Origin: Mycobacterium sp. 155
Lineage (GTDB): Bacteria > Actinomycetota > Actinomycetes > Mycobacteriales > Mycobacteriaceae
DNA: 64,000 bases
Direction of reading: 5' to 3'
Assembly: GCF_000373905.1 (NCBI RefSeq)
Contig: NZ_KB892705.1
Span: 248,001-312,000 of the forward strand
Below the pieces are notes generated by a model. The model had not been told where the DNA came from. It did no database searches and was given only the letters and a program-made list of their open reading frames with translations. Position 1 is the first letter of the stretch, and each line of letters begins with the position of its first letter. Made by a program: the position numbers and the translations under genes. Positions 1 through 9,763 of this stretch are shown piece by piece.

Positions 1-2243
1 CGGGGAGTCGGGTACCCGCGGATCTGCGGCTGTCTGCCGTCAACGCGCTGTCCATCGACGAGTCTCTGCTGACCGGCGAGTCGTTGCCGGTGACCAAGAG
101 CACGTCCGCCGTGGGCGAGCGCGCGATCGCCGCCGATCGCGCATCGATGGCTTTCACCGGCACGATGGTGGCCAGTGGCCGCGGTCGCGGGTATGTCGTG
201 GCCACCGGCGGCGTCACCGAACTCGGCTCGATCGCCGGACTCATCCGCACCGAGCAGGCCGGCGAGCTGCCATTACAAGCCCGGATGGCGAAGTTCGCGC
301 ATATCGTCGGCGTCGCCGTGTTGGCCGCGTCGGCGATCGCGTTCGTTTCGGGTCTGATGCTGGGGAAGTCGGTCGCCCACATGTTCCGCGTCGCGGTGGC
401 GCTTGCCGTATCCGCGGTACCCGAGGGCCTGCCCGTGGCGATGACCATCACGTTCGCCATCGGGGTGACCCGCATGGCCCGCCGCAACGCTGTGCTGCGC
501 CGGCTGCCGGCGGTGGAGACGCTCGGTAGCACCACCGTCGTCGGATCGGACAAAACCGGAACGTTGACCGAGAATCGCATGACGGTGCAGTCGGTTTGGG
601 CCGGCGGGCGCGAGTACAACGCTCCCGACGACCTCCGCAGCGCGAGCGAGCCGCTGCGGCTGACCCTGCTCACCGGGGCGCTGACCAACGAGGCCGACCT
701 AGTGCACACGCCTGAGGGGTTGTCATCGTCTGGCGATCCCACCGAGGTGGCGTTGCTCGTCGCCGCCGACAGCGCGGGTATCGATGCCGGCGAGGCCCGC
801 GCAGCCCACAAGTTGGTCGCCGAGATCCCGTTCGAATCGCACCGGCGGTACTCGGCGACCTTCCGGGACTACGAGGGCGGGCGCGTGGTGTTCGTCAAGG
901 GCGCGCCCGAGCAGGTCATCGGAATGTGTGCGTCGGTGCTCACCGACGGCGGCCCAGTTGCGCTGGACGCCGACGCCGCGCATGCCGAGGCCCGCAGACT
1001 CGCCGGACGCGGACTTCGGGTGCTGGCCATGGCCTACCGCAGACTGCATCTGCACGCCGTGCACGCGCTCGCCGGTAAAGCCCAACCGGGGCCGGGGGAC
1101 CGGCCGGATCCCGAGGAGCTGGTGTTGCTCGGCTTCCAGGCCATGATGGATCCTCCGCGTGACGGGGTTCGCGAAGCCATCGACGCCTGTCATCAGGCCG
1201 GGGTGCGCGTTGCGATGATCACCGGTGACCACTCGATCACGGCCCGGGCGATCGCGCTGCGGCTCGGTATCCTCGACGAGCCGAACGCGCGGGTGTTGAC
1301 GGGCGCCGACCTCGCGCATCTCGACGACGACGCGTTACGTGGTGTCGTCGACGAGGTTTCGGTGTATGCCCGCGTATCGCCGAACGACAAGTTGCGTATC
1401 GTGCGAGCCCTGCAGGACCGCGGACACGTCGTCGCGGTCACCGGCGACGGTGTGAACGACGCCCCGGCGCTGCGGGCAGCGGCCATCGGGGTGTCGATGG
1501 GGCGGGGCGGCACCGATGTCGCCCGCGAGGCCTCCGACATGGTGCTCTCCGACGACAACTTCGTCAGCATCGTCGCCGCGATCGAAGAGGGCCGGATCGC
1601 GTTCGCCAACATCCGCAAGGTCACGTTCTTCCTCGTGTCCACGGCGCTCGCCGAGACAGTCGCGGTTCTCGTAGCCCTGTGGCTGGGCTGGCCGATGCTG
1701 CTGGTTCCCGCGCAGATCCTGTGGCTCAACCTGGTCACCAACGGCGTGCAGGATCTTGCCCTGGCGTTCGAGCCCGGCAGCCGCGACGCCCTCAAGCGAC
1801 CGCCACGCCCCCGGCGCGAAGGCATCCTGTCGGCGGCGATGTGGGAACGCACCGTGATTGTCGGGATGGTGATGGCCGCCGGGGCGCTGTTCATGTTCCA
1901 GTGGCAGCTGAGCCGGGACGGCTCACTCGTTGCGGCACAATCGGTGGCTTTGGCAACCCTGGTGCTGTTCAACGTTTTTCAGGTCGGCAACGCGCGTTCG
2001 CAGGATCGGTCGCTGTTAACCCTTAGCCCGTGGTCGAACCCGTTCCTGTTCTGGGCATCGCTGGGGGCACTGGCCCTGCACGTCTCCGCGATGTATCTGC
2101 CACCGTTCCAGCATGTGCTGGGTATCGAGCCGATCAGCGCCGAGGCGTGGGTGCGCGCGATCCTCGTCGCCGCGACGATTCTCGTTGCGGTCGAGGCGCA
2201 CAAGGCGTTTCGGCGCCGTCGGCCGATCGGCGCCCGCCGCTGA
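1..2243 (+). CDS. Cation-transporting P-type ATPase, 5' truncated by window edge
   Basis: The reading frame is open from base 3, giving about 746 residues of a P-type ATPase that pumps a cation across the inner membrane using ATP. Visible motifs in order are LTGES (actuator loop, near residue 25), the phosphorylation site DKTGTLTENRM (near residue 183) and the hinge TGDGVNDAPAL (near residue 480). Hydrophobic segments flank them, with a C-terminal cation-ATPase membrane domain in the last 200 residues. The N-terminal membrane helices lie upstream of the window. The layout fits the P2/CtpF-like class; in M. tuberculosis ctpF belongs to the DosR regulon, as does fdxA, its convergent neighbour here. 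The transported ion cannot be read from the sequence. Confidence 0.9.
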   Translation, partial: GSRVPADLRLSAVNALSIDESLLTGESLPVTKSTSAVGERAIAADRASMAFTGTMVASGRGRGYVVATGGVTELGSIAGLIRTEQAGELPLQARMAKFAHIVGVAVLAASAIAFVSGLMLGKSVAHMFRVAVALAVSAVPEGLPVAMTITFAIGVTRMARRNAVLRRLPAVETLGSTTVVGSDKTGTLTENRMTVQSVWAGGREYNAPDDLRSASEPLRLTLLTGALTNEADLVHTPEGLSSSGDPTEVALLVAADSAGIDAGEARAAHKLVAEIPFESHRRYSATFRDYEGGRVVFVKGAPEQVIGMCASVLTDGGPVALDADAAHAEARRLAGRGLRVLAMAYRRLHLHAVHALAGKAQPGPGDRPDPEELVLLGFQAMMDPPRDGVREAIDACHQAGVRVAMITGDHSITARAIALRLGILDEPNARVLTGADLAHLDDDALRGVVDEVSVYARVSPNDKLRIVRALQDRGHVVAVTGDGVNDAPALRAAAIGVSMGRGGTDVAREASDMVLSDDNFVSIVAAIEEGRIAFANIRKVTFFLVSTALAETVAVLVALWLGWPMLLVPAQILWLNLVTNGVQDLALAFEPGSRDALKRPPRPRREGILSAAMWERTVIVGMVMAAGALFMFQWQLSRDGSLVAAQSVALATLVLFNVFQVGNARSQDRSLLTLSPWSNPFLFWASLGALALHVSAMYLPPFQHVLGIEPISAEAWVRAILVAATILVAVEAHKAFRRRRPIGARR

Positions 2244-2297
2244 GTCGTCAGAAGCCGTCACTCCCAGACCGAGCTGAACCGGCCCGGCTCTCGGCGG

Positions 2298-2642
2298 TCA
2301 GGACGCTTGGGGTGGTAGCGCGCTCACCAGCGGCGTGTCCACGCCGATCCGGCCGAGTGCGTAGGCGCCACCTGGGGAACCGAGTGGGGCATGGCGGCCC
2401 GGGAGAATCTCGGTGAAGAATGCGGCGTTGTCCGCCAGGTGCTGTCGCTGGTTCTCGGGCAGGTCGGCTTCGTAGTAGATCGCCCCCGCGTCGCACTCCA
2501 GCCGGCATGCCCCACAATCCACGCACTCATCGGGATTGATGTAGAGCGAACGCGCGCCCTCGTAGATGCAATCCACCGGGCATTGCAGGACACAAGCTTT
2601 GTGCATGACATCGACACATGCTGTTCCGATCACGTACGGCAT
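2298..2642 (-). CDS. fdxA: Ferredoxin FdxA, 7Fe type
   Basis: This is a small electron carrier of 114 residues, the same length as M. tuberculosis FdxA. It starts MPYVIGTACVDVMHKACV, has the first cysteine set running into QCPVDC, then the second cluster CVDCGACRLEC, and ends with the FdxA-type tail (PLGSPGGA, then IGVDTPLV). The ATG at 2642 was chosen over an in-frame TTG two codons upstream because it restores the family N-terminus. It is convergent with the ATPase gene, and 58 bases upstream there is a DosR-like palindrome, so induction by hypoxia or nitric oxide is likely. The redox partner is unknown; a cytochrome P450 would be one option. Confidence 0.9.
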   Translation of the reverse strand: MPYVIGTACVDVMHKACVLQCPVDCIYEGARSLYINPDECVDCGACRLECDAGAIYYEADLPENQRQHLADNAAFFTEILPGRHAPLGSPGGAYALGRIGVDTPLVSALPPQAS

Positions 2643-2699
2643 GGTCAAACCGTACGTAGCCGGACAGGCCGAGAGGGTAAGCCGAAAGACCTTTTCGCG

Positions 2700-2713
2700 A
2701 GGACCAAAGTCAC
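2700..2713 (-). promoter_or_regulatory. Predicted DosR box upstream of fdxA
   Basis: Read on the minus strand the site is GTGACTTTGGTCCT. It matches the DosR palindrome GGGACTTTNGTCCC at 12 of 14 positions counting the free base. It lies 58 bases upstream of the fdxA ATG, a normal distance for DosR activation, in the otherwise empty interval 2643-2813. fdxA is a DosR regulon member in M. tuberculosis. Binding itself is inferred. Confidence 0.65.
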
Positions 2714-2813
2714 ATCCGTGCCATGTTTGGCGCGAGAACTCGGGCGAGCAGACGCAAAGGTCTCCCGACGCCGGCGTGTCGAGGGACTTGAGCGTCTGCT
2801 CGCGGGGGAAAAG

Positions 2814-4223
2814 TTAGTCGCCCTGCTTGACCTTCGCCATGGCCAGCACGTCGAGGCGCCGGTCCAGCTCTTCCTCCGACAGCTTGTCGCCGATCAGGCC
2901 GCGGTCGATGACCGTCTGACGGATGGTTTTCTTTTCCTTCAGGGCCTGCTTGGCGACCTTGGCGGCCTCCTCGTAGCCGATCGCGGAGTTCAGCGGCGTC
3001 ACGATGGACGGCGACGATTCAGCCAGCTCGCGCAGGTGTGCCTCGTTGGCCACCAGGCCGTCGATGCAGCGCTCGGCGAACAGTCGGGACACGTTGGACA
3101 GCAGCGTGAACGACTCGAGCAGATTGCGCGCCATCATCGGGATGTACACGTTGAGTTCGAAAGCTCCTGAGGCTCCACCCATGGCGATGGCGGCGTCGTT
3201 GCCCACCACCTGACAGGCCACCTGGGTAACCGCCTCGGGCAGAACGGGATTCACCTTGCCCGGCATGATCGAGCTGCCCGGTTGCAGGTCTGGCAGTTGG
3301 ATCTCGGCCAGGCCGGTCAGCGGCCCCGAGCCCATCCACCGCACGTCGTTGGCGATCTTGGTCAGCGACACCGCGATGGTGCGCAGCGCACCCGACGCCT
3401 CGACCAGCCCGTCGCGGGCCGCCTGGGCCTCGAAAGAGTCGATGGCGGTACGCAATTCGGCCAGCCCGGTCTCGTTCACCAGCACCTCGACCACCTTGGC
3501 CCCGAAGCCGTCGGGCGCGTTGAGTCCGGTGCCGACGGCGGTGCCGCCGATGGCCAGTTCACCCAGTCGGGGCAGCGTCGCCCGCACCCTTTCTATGCCC
3601 GCCTCGATCTGGCGGGCGTAGCCACCGAACTCCTGGCCGAGCGTCACCGGCACCGCATCCATCAGGTGGGTGCGGCCCGACTTCACCACGGTGCGCCACT
3701 GCTTGGCCTTGGCGGCCAGCGACTCGTGCAGCACCTCGAGCGCCGGGATCAAGTGGCGCACAGCGGCTTCGGTGGCCGCGATGTGCGTCGCGGTAGGGAA
3801 CGTGTCATTGGAGCTCTGCGACATGTTCACGTCGTCATTCGGATGCACCGTCACGCCGCCCGCGGCCGCGATCGACGCGATCACCTCATTGGTGTTCATG
3901 TTCGAGCTGGTGCCCGAACCGGTTTGGAACACGTCGATGGGGAACTGGTCATCGTGGAGGCCGTCGGCGATCTCGCCGGCTGCGGCGATGATCGCGTCGG
4001 CCTTCTCCGGGGCCAGCAGACCCAGGTCCTTGTTGACCTGGGCGCAGGCCGCCTTCAGCAGACCCAGCGCCCGGATCTGGGTGCGCTCCAGCCCGCGGAA
4101 GGAGATCGGGAAGTTCTCCACGGCGCGTTGCGTCTGCGCCCGCCACAGGGCGTTGACCGGCACCCGGACCTCGCCCATGGTGTCGTGTTCGATGCGGTAC
4201 TCGACGGCGCTGTCGATGGTCAT
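2814..4223 (-). CDS. fumC: Class II fumarate hydratase
   Basis: Catalyses reversible hydration of fumarate to L-malate in the TCA cycle, as a soluble homotetramer. The 469-residue product has the class II length and the family signature loop [11 protein letters not shown] at about residues 314-324, plus the [13 protein letters not shown] stretch near residue 105 and [13 protein letters not shown] substrate-site sequence near residue 190. The start ATG follows GGGAGC at good spacing. It lies 26 bases downstream of glpX on the same strand, so the two are probably one transcript, the same arrangement as Rv1099c-Rv1098c in M. tuberculosis. Confidence 0.95.
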   Translation of the reverse strand: MTIDSAVEYRIEHDTMGEVRVPVNALWRAQTQRAVENFPISFRGLERTQIRALGLLKAACAQVNKDLGLLAPEKADAIIAAAGEIADGLHDDQFPIDVFQTGSGTSSNMNTNEVIASIAAAGGVTVHPNDDVNMSQSSNDTFPTATHIAATEAAVRHLIPALEVLHESLAAKAKQWRTVVKSGRTHLMDAVPVTLGQEFGGYARQIEAGIERVRATLPRLGELAIGGTAVGTGLNAPDGFGAKVVEVLVNETGLAELRTAIDSFEAQAARDGLVEASGALRTIAVSLTKIANDVRWMGSGPLTGLAEIQLPDLQPGSSIMPGKVNPVLPEAVTQVACQVVGNDAAIAMGGASGAFELNVYIPMMARNLLESFTLLSNVSRLFAERCIDGLVANEAHLRELAESSPSIVTPLNSAIGYEEAAKVAKQALKEKKTIRQTVIDRGLIGDKLSEEELDRRLDVLAMAKVKQGD

Positions 4224-4249
4224 GTGCTCCCTTTTGATTGTGCGGTGGA

Positions 4250-5278
4250 TTACGGCAGGGGTCGGACGGCGGACGCGTCACCGATGAAATCGATGGCGGA
4301 GTATTCGTTGAGCTTGGACAGCCGGTGGTAGGCCTCGATCATCCGGACGGTGCCGGACTTGGACCGCATGACGATCGACTGCGTGGTGCACCCACCGCTG
4401 GCGTAGCGCACGCCCCTGAGCAGGTCGCCGTCGGTCACGCCGGTGGCGCAGAAGAAGACGTTCTCGCCGGACACCAGCTGGTCGGTGCCCAGCACCGCGT
4501 CGAGGTCATAGCCCCGGTCGATGGCCTTCTGCCGCTCGGCGTCGTCCTTGGGCGCCAGTTTCGCCTGGATCGCGCCGCCCATACAGCGGATGGCAGCGGC
4601 GGCGATGATGCCCTCGGGGGTGCCGCCGATGCCGGCCAGCATGTCGGTGCCCGAGTTGGGCCGGCAGGCCGCGATCGCGCCGGCGACGTCGCCGTCGGTG
4701 ATCAGTCGGATCCGGGCGCCGGCGTCGCGAACGTCGGCCATCAGCTGCTCGTGGCGCGGCCGGTCGAGGATGCAGACCGTCACGTCCTCGACCGAAAGGC
4801 GCTTGGCTTTGGCGACCTTGCGGATGTTCTCGCCGATCGAGGCGTTGACGTCGATGGCGTCGGCGGCTTCGGGGCCGACGGCGATCTTGTTCATGTAGAA
4901 CACGGCTGACGGGTCGAACATCGCCCCGCGCTCGGCGACCGCGAGCACGGAGATGGCGTTGGGCAGGCCCTTGCTCAGAAGGGTGGTGCCGTCGACCGGG
5001 TCGACCGCGAAGTCGCAGTCGGGGCCGTCACCGTTGCCGACTTCCTCGCCGTTGTAGAGCATCGGGGCGTTGTCCTTCTCGCCCTCGCCGATCACCACGA
5101 CGCCGCGCATGGAGACCGAGTTGACCAGCTCCCGCATGGCGTCGACGGCGGCGCCGTCACCGCGTTCTTTGTCACCGCGGCCGACCCACCTGCCTGCGGC
5201 CATGGCTCCCGCCTCGGTGACCCGGACAAGTTCAAGGGCAAGGTTGCGATCAGGGGCTTCGCCCCGCGTGGGACTCAT
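4250..5278 (-). CDS. glpX: Class II fructose-1,6-bisphosphatase GlpX
   Basis: Hydrolyses fructose 1,6-bisphosphate to fructose 6-phosphate, the gluconeogenic step that is essential for growth on lipids in mycobacteria. The 342-residue product carries the metal and phosphate motifs [11 protein letters not shown] and [15 protein letters not shown] (near residue 90) and the C-terminal [17 protein letters not shown]. The ATG at 5278 was chosen because GGGAGA sits just upstream; a longer in-frame reading to 5350 would overlap the divergent DUF4245 gene and adds unrelated residues. Cotranscribed with fumC. Confidence 0.95.
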   Translation of the reverse strand: MSPTRGEAPDRNLALELVRVTEAGAMAAGRWVGRGDKERGDGAAVDAMRELVNSVSMRGVVVIGEGEKDNAPMLYNGEEVGNGDGPDCDFAVDPVDGTTLLSKGLPNAISVLAVAERGAMFDPSAVFYMNKIAVGPEAADAIDVNASIGENIRKVAKAKRLSVEDVTVCILDRPRHEQLMADVRDAGARIRLITDGDVAGAIAACRPNSGTDMLAGIGGTPEGIIAAAAIRCMGGAIQAKLAPKDDAERQKAIDRGYDLDAVLGTDQLVSGENVFFCATGVTDGDLLRGVRYASGGCTTQSIVMRSKSGTVRMIEAYHRLSKLNEYSAIDFIGDASAVRPLP

Positions 5279-5331
5279 GGCGTGATTCTCCCAGAACGGG
5301 ACGGGGTTCGGGGAGCTGGGATACTGCAACC

Positions 5332-5955
5332 ATGACCACCCAGCCCACACCGGTCCCGAAGCCGGAAAAGTCGCGGTTGCTGCAGGACGGCCGGGACATG
5401 TTCTGGTCGATGGCGCCGCTGGTACTGGCGTGCATCGTGCTCGCCGGCCTGCTGGGCATGTGCTCGTTGGCGACCGACGGACCGGGCCGTGGTCCGGCGC
5501 CGGTGTACGACGCGGTCGCCGGATTGCATGCCGACGCCGATGCGCTCAAGATCCCACTGCGGGTACCGCAGCTGCCCCAGGGCTGGCAGGCCAACTCCGG
5601 TAGTCGCGGCAGCATCGACGGCGGCCTCACGTTGCCGGACGGGCAGCACGGGCGTGCGGTGTTGTCCCGGGTCGGCTACTTGACTCCCACCGGGGCCTAC
5701 CTGAGCCTGACCCAGAGCAACGCCGACGAGACCGCGCTGGTGGCCTCGATCAAGGCGGGCGCCTATCCGTCGGGGACACAGAACGTCGACGGTGTCACCT
5801 GGGTGGTCTACGAAGGCGAGAACCCCGAGCCGGTGTGGACGACGCGCCTGAGCGGCCCGGCCCAGATCGCCATCACGGGCGCCGGCAGTACGGATGAGTT
5901 CCATACGCTGGCAGCAGCGACGCAAAGGCAGTCGCCACTTCCCGTACAGCGCTGA
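5332..5955 (+). CDS. DUF4245 family membrane-anchored protein
   Basis: A 207-residue protein with a short cytoplasmic N-terminus, one clear transmembrane helix at about residues 25-47 ([20 protein letters not shown]), and a soluble extracytoplasmic domain rich in Gly, Thr and Trp ([11 protein letters not shown]). The fold and position match the DUF4245 protein encoded by Rv1100 next to glpX in M. tuberculosis. Function is unknown. It is transcribed divergently from glpX with 53 bases between start codons, so the two may share a promoter region. Confidence 0.8.
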   Translation: MTTQPTPVPKPEKSRLLQDGRDMFWSMAPLVLACIVLAGLLGMCSLATDGPGRGPAPVYDAVAGLHADADALKIPLRVPQLPQGWQANSGSRGSIDGGLTLPDGQHGRAVLSRVGYLTPTGAYLSLTQSNADETALVASIKAGAYPSGTQNVDGVTWVVYEGENPEPVWTTRLSGPAQIAITGAGSTDEFHTLAAATQRQSPLPVQR

Positions 5956-5964
5956 CAGGCACGC

Positions 5965-7164
5965 TCAGGGCTTGTCTGACGCCGGCGTAGCGGGTTTGGT
6001 GTCCGGGGCGTGCGCTTCGGCAGGCGGGTTCGTGGCTTTGGCCGCCGCGGCGCGCAGCCGGGACCACAGCCGCTTACGGGGTGCTTCGGCCTCGGGCGCC
6101 TCCAGTTCGACACCTTTGTAGACCGCCAGATAGACGCTCACGGTGGTGACGATGATGATCATCAGCACCGGGCCGATCACGAGGCCGAAGAAGCCGAACA
6201 TCGAGATGCCGGCGAAAACAGCCAGCAGCATCAGTGCCGGGTCCAGCCGTGCGGCCTTCGGTACCAGGAACGGACGCAGCACGTTGTCGATGTTGGTGAC
6301 CACCAGCAGATGCCACACCACCACGAAAATGCCGCCGGTGACATTGCCGAAGAACGCCATCCCAATGCCGAACGGGATGGTCACGATGCCGCCGCCGAGC
6401 GGGATCACCGACAGCGCGGTCAGCAGGATCGCGAAGACGAAGAACCCTTCGTGGAAGCCGCCGATGTAGACCGAGATCGCGCCGGCGAGGCCCTGGCACA
6501 GTGCGATCACGAACTGACCCTTGACCGTGCCCTTGACCATGGCTCCGATCTTGGCCAGGTACAGGTCGGTTATCTCTTCACCGAGCGGATTGAGCTGACG
6601 GATGAGGGTCAGCACACCGTTCTGGTTGACCAGCAGTGAGATGAACACATACAGGAAGATGATCGCTGCCGTGATGGCGCCGACCATCCCTCCCACAGCC
6701 CCCTGTAGGACGCCGAGTAGCCATTGGCCGATGTGCTGAGACACCGTGACGATGGTCTCGCGCAACGATTCCGCCGTGACGTGGATGTGCAGGAACGGCA
6801 CACGCTCCAGCAGCGAGTTGATGAGATCGAGGGTGCGGGAGCCCAGGGTGCTCAGATCGGTTGCGGCCACCCAGTTGCTGACCGCGTTGACCATTTGGGT
6901 GACCTGCACGATCCCGAGGAAGACCAGCAGTGACACCGGCACGACCAACAGCAACATGGCCCACAGCAACGTCAGAGTGGCCGATACCCCGGTTCCGAAC
7001 CGGCGCAGTAACCGGTGGTACAGCGGCGAGAACAGATAGGCGCTGACGGCAGCCATCACGATCAGGACGAAGAAGCTGCGCAGGAAGTAGGCACCGGCCA
7101 GTAGCGCGATGACGGTGATGACCGCCAACGCGCGTCTTTGGGTGAGCGTGAATTGGTTGTCCAT
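5965..7164 (-). CDS. AI-2E family transporter-like membrane protein
   Basis: A 399-residue polytopic membrane protein of the AI-2E/PerM family, with about eight hydrophobic helices. It starts MDNQFTLTQRRALAVI and has a charged, Ala/Pro-rich cytoplasmic tail after about residue 355. Family members are proposed exporters of small molecules or ions, but the substrate of mycobacterial members is not known. It matches Rv1101c in position. It is convergent with the DUF4245 gene, with nine bases between stops. Confidence 0.8.
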   Translation of the reverse strand: MDNQFTLTQRRALAVITVIALLAGAYFLRSFFVLIVMAAVSAYLFSPLYHRLLRRFGTGVSATLTLLWAMLLLVVPVSLLVFLGIVQVTQMVNAVSNWVAATDLSTLGSRTLDLINSLLERVPFLHIHVTAESLRETIVTVSQHIGQWLLGVLQGAVGGMVGAITAAIIFLYVFISLLVNQNGVLTLIRQLNPLGEEITDLYLAKIGAMVKGTVKGQFVIALCQGLAGAISVYIGGFHEGFFVFAILLTALSVIPLGGGIVTIPFGIGMAFFGNVTGGIFVVVWHLLVVTNIDNVLRPFLVPKAARLDPALMLLAVFAGISMFGFFGLVIGPVLMIIIVTTVSVYLAVYKGVELEAPEAEAPRKRLWSRLRAAAAKATNPPAEAHAPDTKPATPASDKP

Positions 7165-7678
7165 GCCGCCTTTCCCGCCGTTGCGCTGACCTTAGCGTCA
7201 CGCACGCTCGAGGTTCGGCGGCTGCGCCCGGCGAGTTTCATGGGGTGGCCGCTGGTGCGCGGTTCGCCGAGCCGGCCTCGACGTTGGCCTTCCGCGTCGA
7301 CCTCGGCGTCTGCACGACCTCTCGCCGGACTGTCCCGCACGTGCCCGTCACAAGAACTGGGCGCTGCTGTGTGGTTTGGCTGATTGGCGGGCAGCAATCT
7401 GCTAGAAATCTGCAGCCTGCGTAGAGATAAACAATGGCAAATCTGTCTGCCGTTGCCGCCGATGAATGGGACTGTGATCGCTATGGGTGTCCGACTGCGA
7501 CGGTCGGCATCACTTCGCCGGTTTCTGTGCCGATTTGTCCGACAAACCATTCACTTTTCGATTTGTCTGTTTGCCTGGCGTATCTGCATTGTGACTATGA
7601 AGAAGAAACGAAAACGAGCCGATCGCAGGTGTTTGTGATGTACTCGGTTGCACTCGTCGACAATTGGGGAGGTGCGGA
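7165..7678. other. Intergenic region, no gene recognised
   Basis: A 514-base interval between the AI-2E gene and a small plus-strand gene. From about 7380 onward it is clearly less G+C rich than its surroundings. Short open frames exist on both strands, but none has a ribosome site plus plausible protein composition. It sits at the boundary between conserved mycobacterial synteny and the accessory sulfatase locus, so it may be an insertion scar. It presumably contains the promoter of the gene at 7679. Confidence 0.5.
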
Positions 7679-7954
7679 ATGCCAGAAGATGCCGTGGCGG
7701 GGGTTAACGACAGCGGACCGGAGCAGGTTGCCGGTCAAATAACTGTAGGTACACCGGTCACGGTGTATCCCGGGACCGACGACGCCCTGCACGGGGTGGT
7801 CGTCGAGGACTTCGCGGATCTGGCAGGGACCGCAGTCGAGATCGCCGGTGAACAGATCGTCGGGCCGGCCCGGCGGTGGGCTGTCAACCTCGACGACGGT
7901 GGCTTGGTGTTCGTCGACGACGACAGCATTGCCGCCGACCCACAGCTGGCCTGA
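7679..7954 (+). CDS. Hypothetical protein, 91 aa, acidic
   Basis: Not recognised. The start ATG at 7679 follows a strong GGGGAGG at 7667-7673, so this start is preferred over an upstream TTG. The product is acidic and beta-rich in appearance: it opens with repeated Val/Thr/Gly strands (QITVGTPVTVYPG), has VVVEDFADLAG, and ends DDGGLVFVDDDSIAADPQLA. It lacks Cys, a signal peptide and membrane segments. It is convergent with the sulfatase-maturation operon, with 14 bases between stops. A small barrel or ligand-binding fold is possible but is a guess. Confidence 0.6.
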   Translation: MPEDAVAGVNDSGPEQVAGQITVGTPVTVYPGTDDALHGVVVEDFADLAGTAVEIAGEQIVGPARRWAVNLDDGGLVFVDDDSIAADPQLA

Positions 7955-7968
7955 GCCGCACCGCAGGT

Positions 7969-8898
7969 TCAGCGGGGGCCGGCCTGCGGCAGACGTCTGA
8001 CACAGCGAAAACCGATGTGGCTCATGCCGGTGTCCACCATCTGTGGCCGCCGGGCCGCGGGCCGGTAGCGCATGCAGTAGCTGTCGGCGCACAGGAACGA
8101 TCCGCCCTTGATCACCTTGCGGCCGATGTCGAACTGAGGCTGATCGGGATCGAAACTATCTGCGGCACAGCAGGGTTGCGTGGTCCGGTCAGCGCCGTAC
8201 CAGTCGCTGGTCCACTCCCAGACATTGCCCGCCATGTCGAACAGGCCGTAGTCGTTGGGCGGGAAGCTGCCTACCGGTTTGGTTGTGCCGTAACCCGTTT
8301 CGGGTAGATACGGAAACTGGCCGTGCCAGTAGTTGGCCAGCCGTTGACCGGGCTGCTCCGGCTCGTCGCCCCATGTGTAGGCCGCCCCGGAAAGGCCGCC
8401 GCGCGCGGCTGTCTCCCACTCTGACTCGGTGGGCAGCGCCAGGCCGGCCCAGCGGGCATAGGCTTCGGCATCCTCATAGGAGATGTGCACCACGGGATGC
8501 GTCTCGCGCCCGCGCAGTGACGATCGTGGCCCGCGCGGATGGTTCCAGCATGCGCCCGGCGTCCAGGTCCACCAGAGGTTCAGGTGTCGCAGATCCACCG
8601 GGCCCGTGGTCCGCTGGAACACCATTGAGCCGGGCACCAGGTTCTCCGGCGGGGCATCGGGGAAATCGGCGGCGCTGACCGGTCGCTCGGCGAGCGTGAT
8701 GTAGCCGGTGGCTGAAACGAACTGCGCGAACTGGCTGTTTGTCACCTGATGCGACTGGATCCAGAAGCCGTCGGTGCTGACCGGCCGAGCGGGACCTTCC
8801 TCGGCGTAATGCCGGTCGGAACCGAGCACGGTGGTCTGTGCCGGTATCCAGACCAGGCCGGCATCGGACTCAGTCAAAGATCCGGGACCAGTCGTCAC
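7969..8898 (-). CDS. Formylglycine-generating enzyme (sulfatase-modifying factor)
   Basis: Oxidises the active-site cysteine of type I sulfatases to C-alpha-formylglycine. The 309-residue protein has the FGE-sulfatase fold motifs: VWIPAQTTVLGSD at the start, THPVVHISYEDAEAYARWAG, TESEWETAARGG, FDMAGNVWEWTSDWYG, and GGSFLCADSYC with the copper-binding catalytic pair Cys270 and Cys275, then GFRCVR. It is the last gene of a four-gene operon and overlaps the HAD gene by 29 bases, implying translational coupling. Its likely substrates are the two sulfatases encoded just upstream, whose modification site is CTAGR. Confidence 0.92.
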   Translation of the reverse strand: MTTGPGSLTESDAGLVWIPAQTTVLGSDRHYAEEGPARPVSTDGFWIQSHQVTNSQFAQFVSATGYITLAERPVSAADFPDAPPENLVPGSMVFQRTTGPVDLRHLNLWWTWTPGACWNHPRGPRSSLRGRETHPVVHISYEDAEAYARWAGLALPTESEWETAARGGLSGAAYTWGDEPEQPGQRLANYWHGQFPYLPETGYGTTKPVGSFPPNDYGLFDMAGNVWEWTSDWYGADRTTQPCCAADSFDPDQPQFDIGRKVIKGGSFLCADSYCMRYRPAARRPQMVDTGMSHIGFRCVRRLPQAGPR

Positions 8899-9763
8899 GC
8901 ATGCTGGCCACCGTCCACCCGCGTTCGCCGGCCAGTGCCAGCGCCTTCTCCGCGCCTGCGGTGTAATCGAATTCGCGCTCCGCGTCGTCGTGGCGCAGCA
9001 GCATGCTCAGCGACGGGCCTGGCCCCGCGCTGGTGTATTCGAGCATTTCGATGTCGCCGTTGGAGTTGCCCGCGGCGAAGATCGGTCGGCGCCCGATACG
9101 ACCCCAGATGCGCACCGGCTTGACCGGGCCATCGTCGAAGAACTCCGGTGTGGGGGTGGTCTTGAGGTGACCATCGGCAAAGTCGAGCCCGACCGAGCTG
9201 CCGATGACCCGTTCCGGTGGTACGCCGTACATCTGAGCGGTGACAGGACGCATGAAGTCCCGCCCGCCGCCGGATGCGATGTAGGTGGTAAAGCCGTTCG
9301 CCTCAAGGTAGCGCAACAGTTCGACCATCGGTCCGTACCCGCAGGCGGTGTATGGGCGCTTGAGCGTCGGGTGTTGGCCACGGGCGAAGAACGCCTTGAC
9401 CTGCTCGGCGTGTTCTTCGACGGGCAGCCCGGCGTAAGCCGAAAGGATGCCCCCGGCAAGGACTTTGAGTGCCGAGTCGTCGCCGTTGTAATGCTTTGTG
9501 ACGGCATCGCCGAACCAGCCGAGATCGCCGGAGGCGGCCGCTTGGTACGGCTGCTTGGCGGCCAGCGCCGGGTCCGCGGCGGCCTGCTCGGCGAGCCTGC
9601 GCACCAGGAAGTCCAGCTGGATGTACGCCGGTTTCTCACACCACAGCGTGCCGTCGTTGTCGAACACCGCGACGCGTTCTTCGGGGGCAACCTCGGCGGT
9701 GACGCGGCCTACGAAGTCGACGATCACCGCCTTCGTAGGCCCGTTGTTCCAGGACTCCAGCAT
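8870..9763 (-). CDS. HAD-superfamily phosphatase in sulfatase operon
   Basis: A 297-residue haloacid dehalogenase-superfamily hydrolase. Motif I is FDNDGTLW (nucleophile Asp35, acid/base Asp37), motif II is in YIASGGG, and motif IV is GNSNGDIEML at about residues 232-241. The cap insert between about residues 45 and 150 resembles that of phosphoserine-phosphatase-like members. No signal peptide is seen, so it acts in the cytoplasm. Its start codon directly abuts the upstream sulfatase stop, and its end overlaps the FGE gene. Its substrate is unknown; placement suggests it dephosphorylates a product of sulfate-ester catabolism. Confidence 0.8.
   Translation of the reverse strand: MLESWNNGPTKAVIVDFVGRVTAEVAPEERVAVFDNDGTLWCEKPAYIQLDFLVRRLAEQAAADPALAAKQPYQAAASGDLGWFGDAVTKHYNGDDSALKVLAGGILSAYAGLPVEEHAEQVKAFFARGQHPTLKRPYTACGYGPMVELLRYLEANGFTTYIASGGGRDFMRPVTAQMYGVPPERVIGSSVGLDFADGHLKTTPTPEFFDDGPVKPVRIWGRIGRRPIFAAGNSNGDIEMLEYTSAGPGPSLSMLLRHDDAEREFDYTAGAEKALALAGERGWTVASMRDDWSRIFD

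Noticed and set aside
7384-7638. 84-codon frame in the 7.2-7.7 kb gap
   Set aside because: Arg/Cys/Ile-rich product without ribosome site or family resemblance; better treated as intergenic sequence.
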